Source of the DNA: Erysipelothrix sp.
Lineage (GTDB): Bacteria; Bacillota_I; Bacilli_A; Erysipelotrichales; Erysipelotrichaceae
Assembly: GCA_012520695.1 (NCBI GenBank)
Contig: JAAYNU010000254.1
Location: forward strand, 1-5,834
DNA: 5,834 nt
Direction of reading: 5' to 3'
Of the stretch, positions 5,202 to 5,834 are shown piece after piece; positions within the stretch are counted from its first letter, which is position 1; each line of letters begins with the position of its first letter. The translations under genes and the position numbers were made by a program. The notes beneath the pieces are model-generated. The model was not told the DNA's origin. It ran no database searches and saw only the letters and a list, made by a program, of their open reading frames with translations.

Positions 5202-5834
5202 TTCGTTCGGTATTCACGAAGTGAACCTTTGCGACTTCGTAAAGAGCTTCAGATCCAAAGGCATCAACGAATTCGAGTGCGAAAGCATCAACCTTCGTTC
5301 CAGCTCCTTTGGGAAATGTCATACCGTAATGATCCGCCATTTTATCAAACACATCAAGAAATGCATCGCGTGCAATGATGGCGGAACATGCTACGGCTAA
5401 GAATTTATTCTCTGCCTTTGTCTCAAAAGTTAAGCCTCTAAAGACTTCGGGTTCTTGAGCTAAGTGCTTATAGTACCCAGGTGCTGCAAGGAATTGATCA
5501 ATGATACATAAGTCAGGTATGGTGTACTTCTTACGAAGATTTACGAATGCTTGATTGTGAAGCTTGGCTTTAATCGCATTCATATTATTTGTGCGATGCA
5601 CAGTGTTATATTTTTTATTATCAAGGATTAAAAGACTGTAGTCGAGGTGCTTGCGGAGTGTTGGAGCGATTGAGCGGATGACATCATCACTGAGTTGCTT
5701 CGTATCACGAATTGTTTCAAGGGGAAGGTATTGATAATCTTCTTCTCGAAGAATAGCTGCACAAACGACAACCGGTCCAAAGTAATCTCCAGTACCAACT
5801 TCATCGCTTCCTGCCATTGTTTTCGTGGAAGGAA
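5179..5834 (-). CDS. rnhC: Ribonuclease HIII, C-terminal catalytic part (5' end outside window)
   Basis: Endonuclease that degrades the RNA strand of RNA-DNA hybrids in the cytoplasm, removing primers and R-loops. The visible part is the type 2 RNase H domain. It starts with SDEVGTGDYFGP, whose Asp-Glu pair begins the active site; the GTGDYFGP continuation distinguishes HIII from HII. The third acid is probably the Asp of CIIDQF and the fourth the Asp in ARDAFL. FPKGAGTKVD near the end is also typical. The reading frame stays open past the first ATG (5817) to the window edge, reading PSTKT before it. That ATG is therefore internal, and the N-terminal TBP-like substrate-binding domain, about 90-100 residues in this family, lies beyond position 5834. 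The gene is convergent with the dCMP deaminase, and its last seven codons plus the stop lie within the deaminase coding sequence. No terminator hairpin with a T run is visible for either gene here. Confidence 0.94.
   Translation of the reverse strand, partial: PSTKTMAGSDEVGTGDYFGPVVVCAAILREEDYQYLPLETIRDTKQLSDDVIRSIAPTLRKHLDYSLLILDNKKYNTVHRTNNMNAIKAKLHNQAFVNLRKKYTIPDLCIIDQFLAAPGYYKHLAQEPEVFRGLTFETKAENKFLAVACSAIIARDAFLDVFDKMADHYGMTFPKGAGTKVDAFALEFVDAFGSEALYEVAKVHFVNTERIIGRALE

Noticed and set aside
5216..5240. Seven-base inverted repeat ACGAAGT / ACTTCGT with an 11-base loop near the end of rnhC, considered as a terminator
   Set aside because: No T run follows on either strand and it lies within the rnhC coding sequence, so it is probably a chance repeat.
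5815..5817. ATG at 5817 (minus strand) as the start of a short RNase H
   Set aside because: The frame remains open upstream to the window edge, the active-site motif begins only three residues later, and RNase HIII needs an N-terminal domain, so this Met is internal.
1..5834. A new defence, mobile or otherwise undescribed system
   Set aside because: Every sizeable frame matches a known housekeeping or metabolic family. There are no direct repeats, transposase, integrase, CRISPR-like arrays or att-like duplications next to the tRNA within the window.

Overview
The window looks like an ordinary chromosomal segment of a low-GC, Gram-positive (Bacillota) bacterium. Support comes from strong AGGAGG-type ribosome binding sites, moderately AT-rich DNA, an RNase HIII gene, and an adjacent lspA / RluA-family pair like lspA-ylyB of Bacillus. 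The standard genetic code fits, since TGA is used as a stop. An Erysipelotrichia-type organism is my guess from the overall feel of the proteins; the sequence does not prove it.

Layout from left to right. At the left edge, on the minus strand, lies the 5' two-thirds of a tRNA-Leu(GAG) with a near-consensus promoter. The short gap to its right also holds a probable plus-strand promoter, so the two divergent promoters overlap. Next comes a two-gene plus-strand unit: a D-2-hydroxyacid dehydrogenase and a membrane-anchored alpha/beta hydrolase (esterase type). An intrinsic terminator that begins inside the hydrolase stop codon closes this unit. An extended -10 promoter follows within about 15 bases and starts a tightly packed four-gene plus-strand operon: lspA (signal peptidase II), an RluA/RluD-family pseudouridine synthase, a GluP-like rhomboid protease with a large soluble N-terminal domain, and a dCMP deaminase. 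The genes in this operon overlap or nearly touch (20-base overlap, 1-base TAATG overlap, 9-base gap), which suggests translational coupling. The right end is the 3' part of rnhC (RNase HIII) on the minus strand; its last codons overlap the deaminase tail to tail by 23 bases.

Functionally, the lspA operon combines lipoprotein maturation, rRNA (or other RNA) modification, intramembrane proteolysis and dUMP supply. This is a housekeeping mixture rather than one pathway, although LspA and the rhomboid both act on membrane proteins. The dehydrogenase/hydrolase pair could process a 2-oxo or 2-hydroxy acid and an ester, but the substrates cannot be read from the sequence.

I found no mobile element, CRISPR array, phage gene or convincing novel system. 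No gene-free stretch exceeds about 90 bases. The findings are modest points of gene architecture and regulation.
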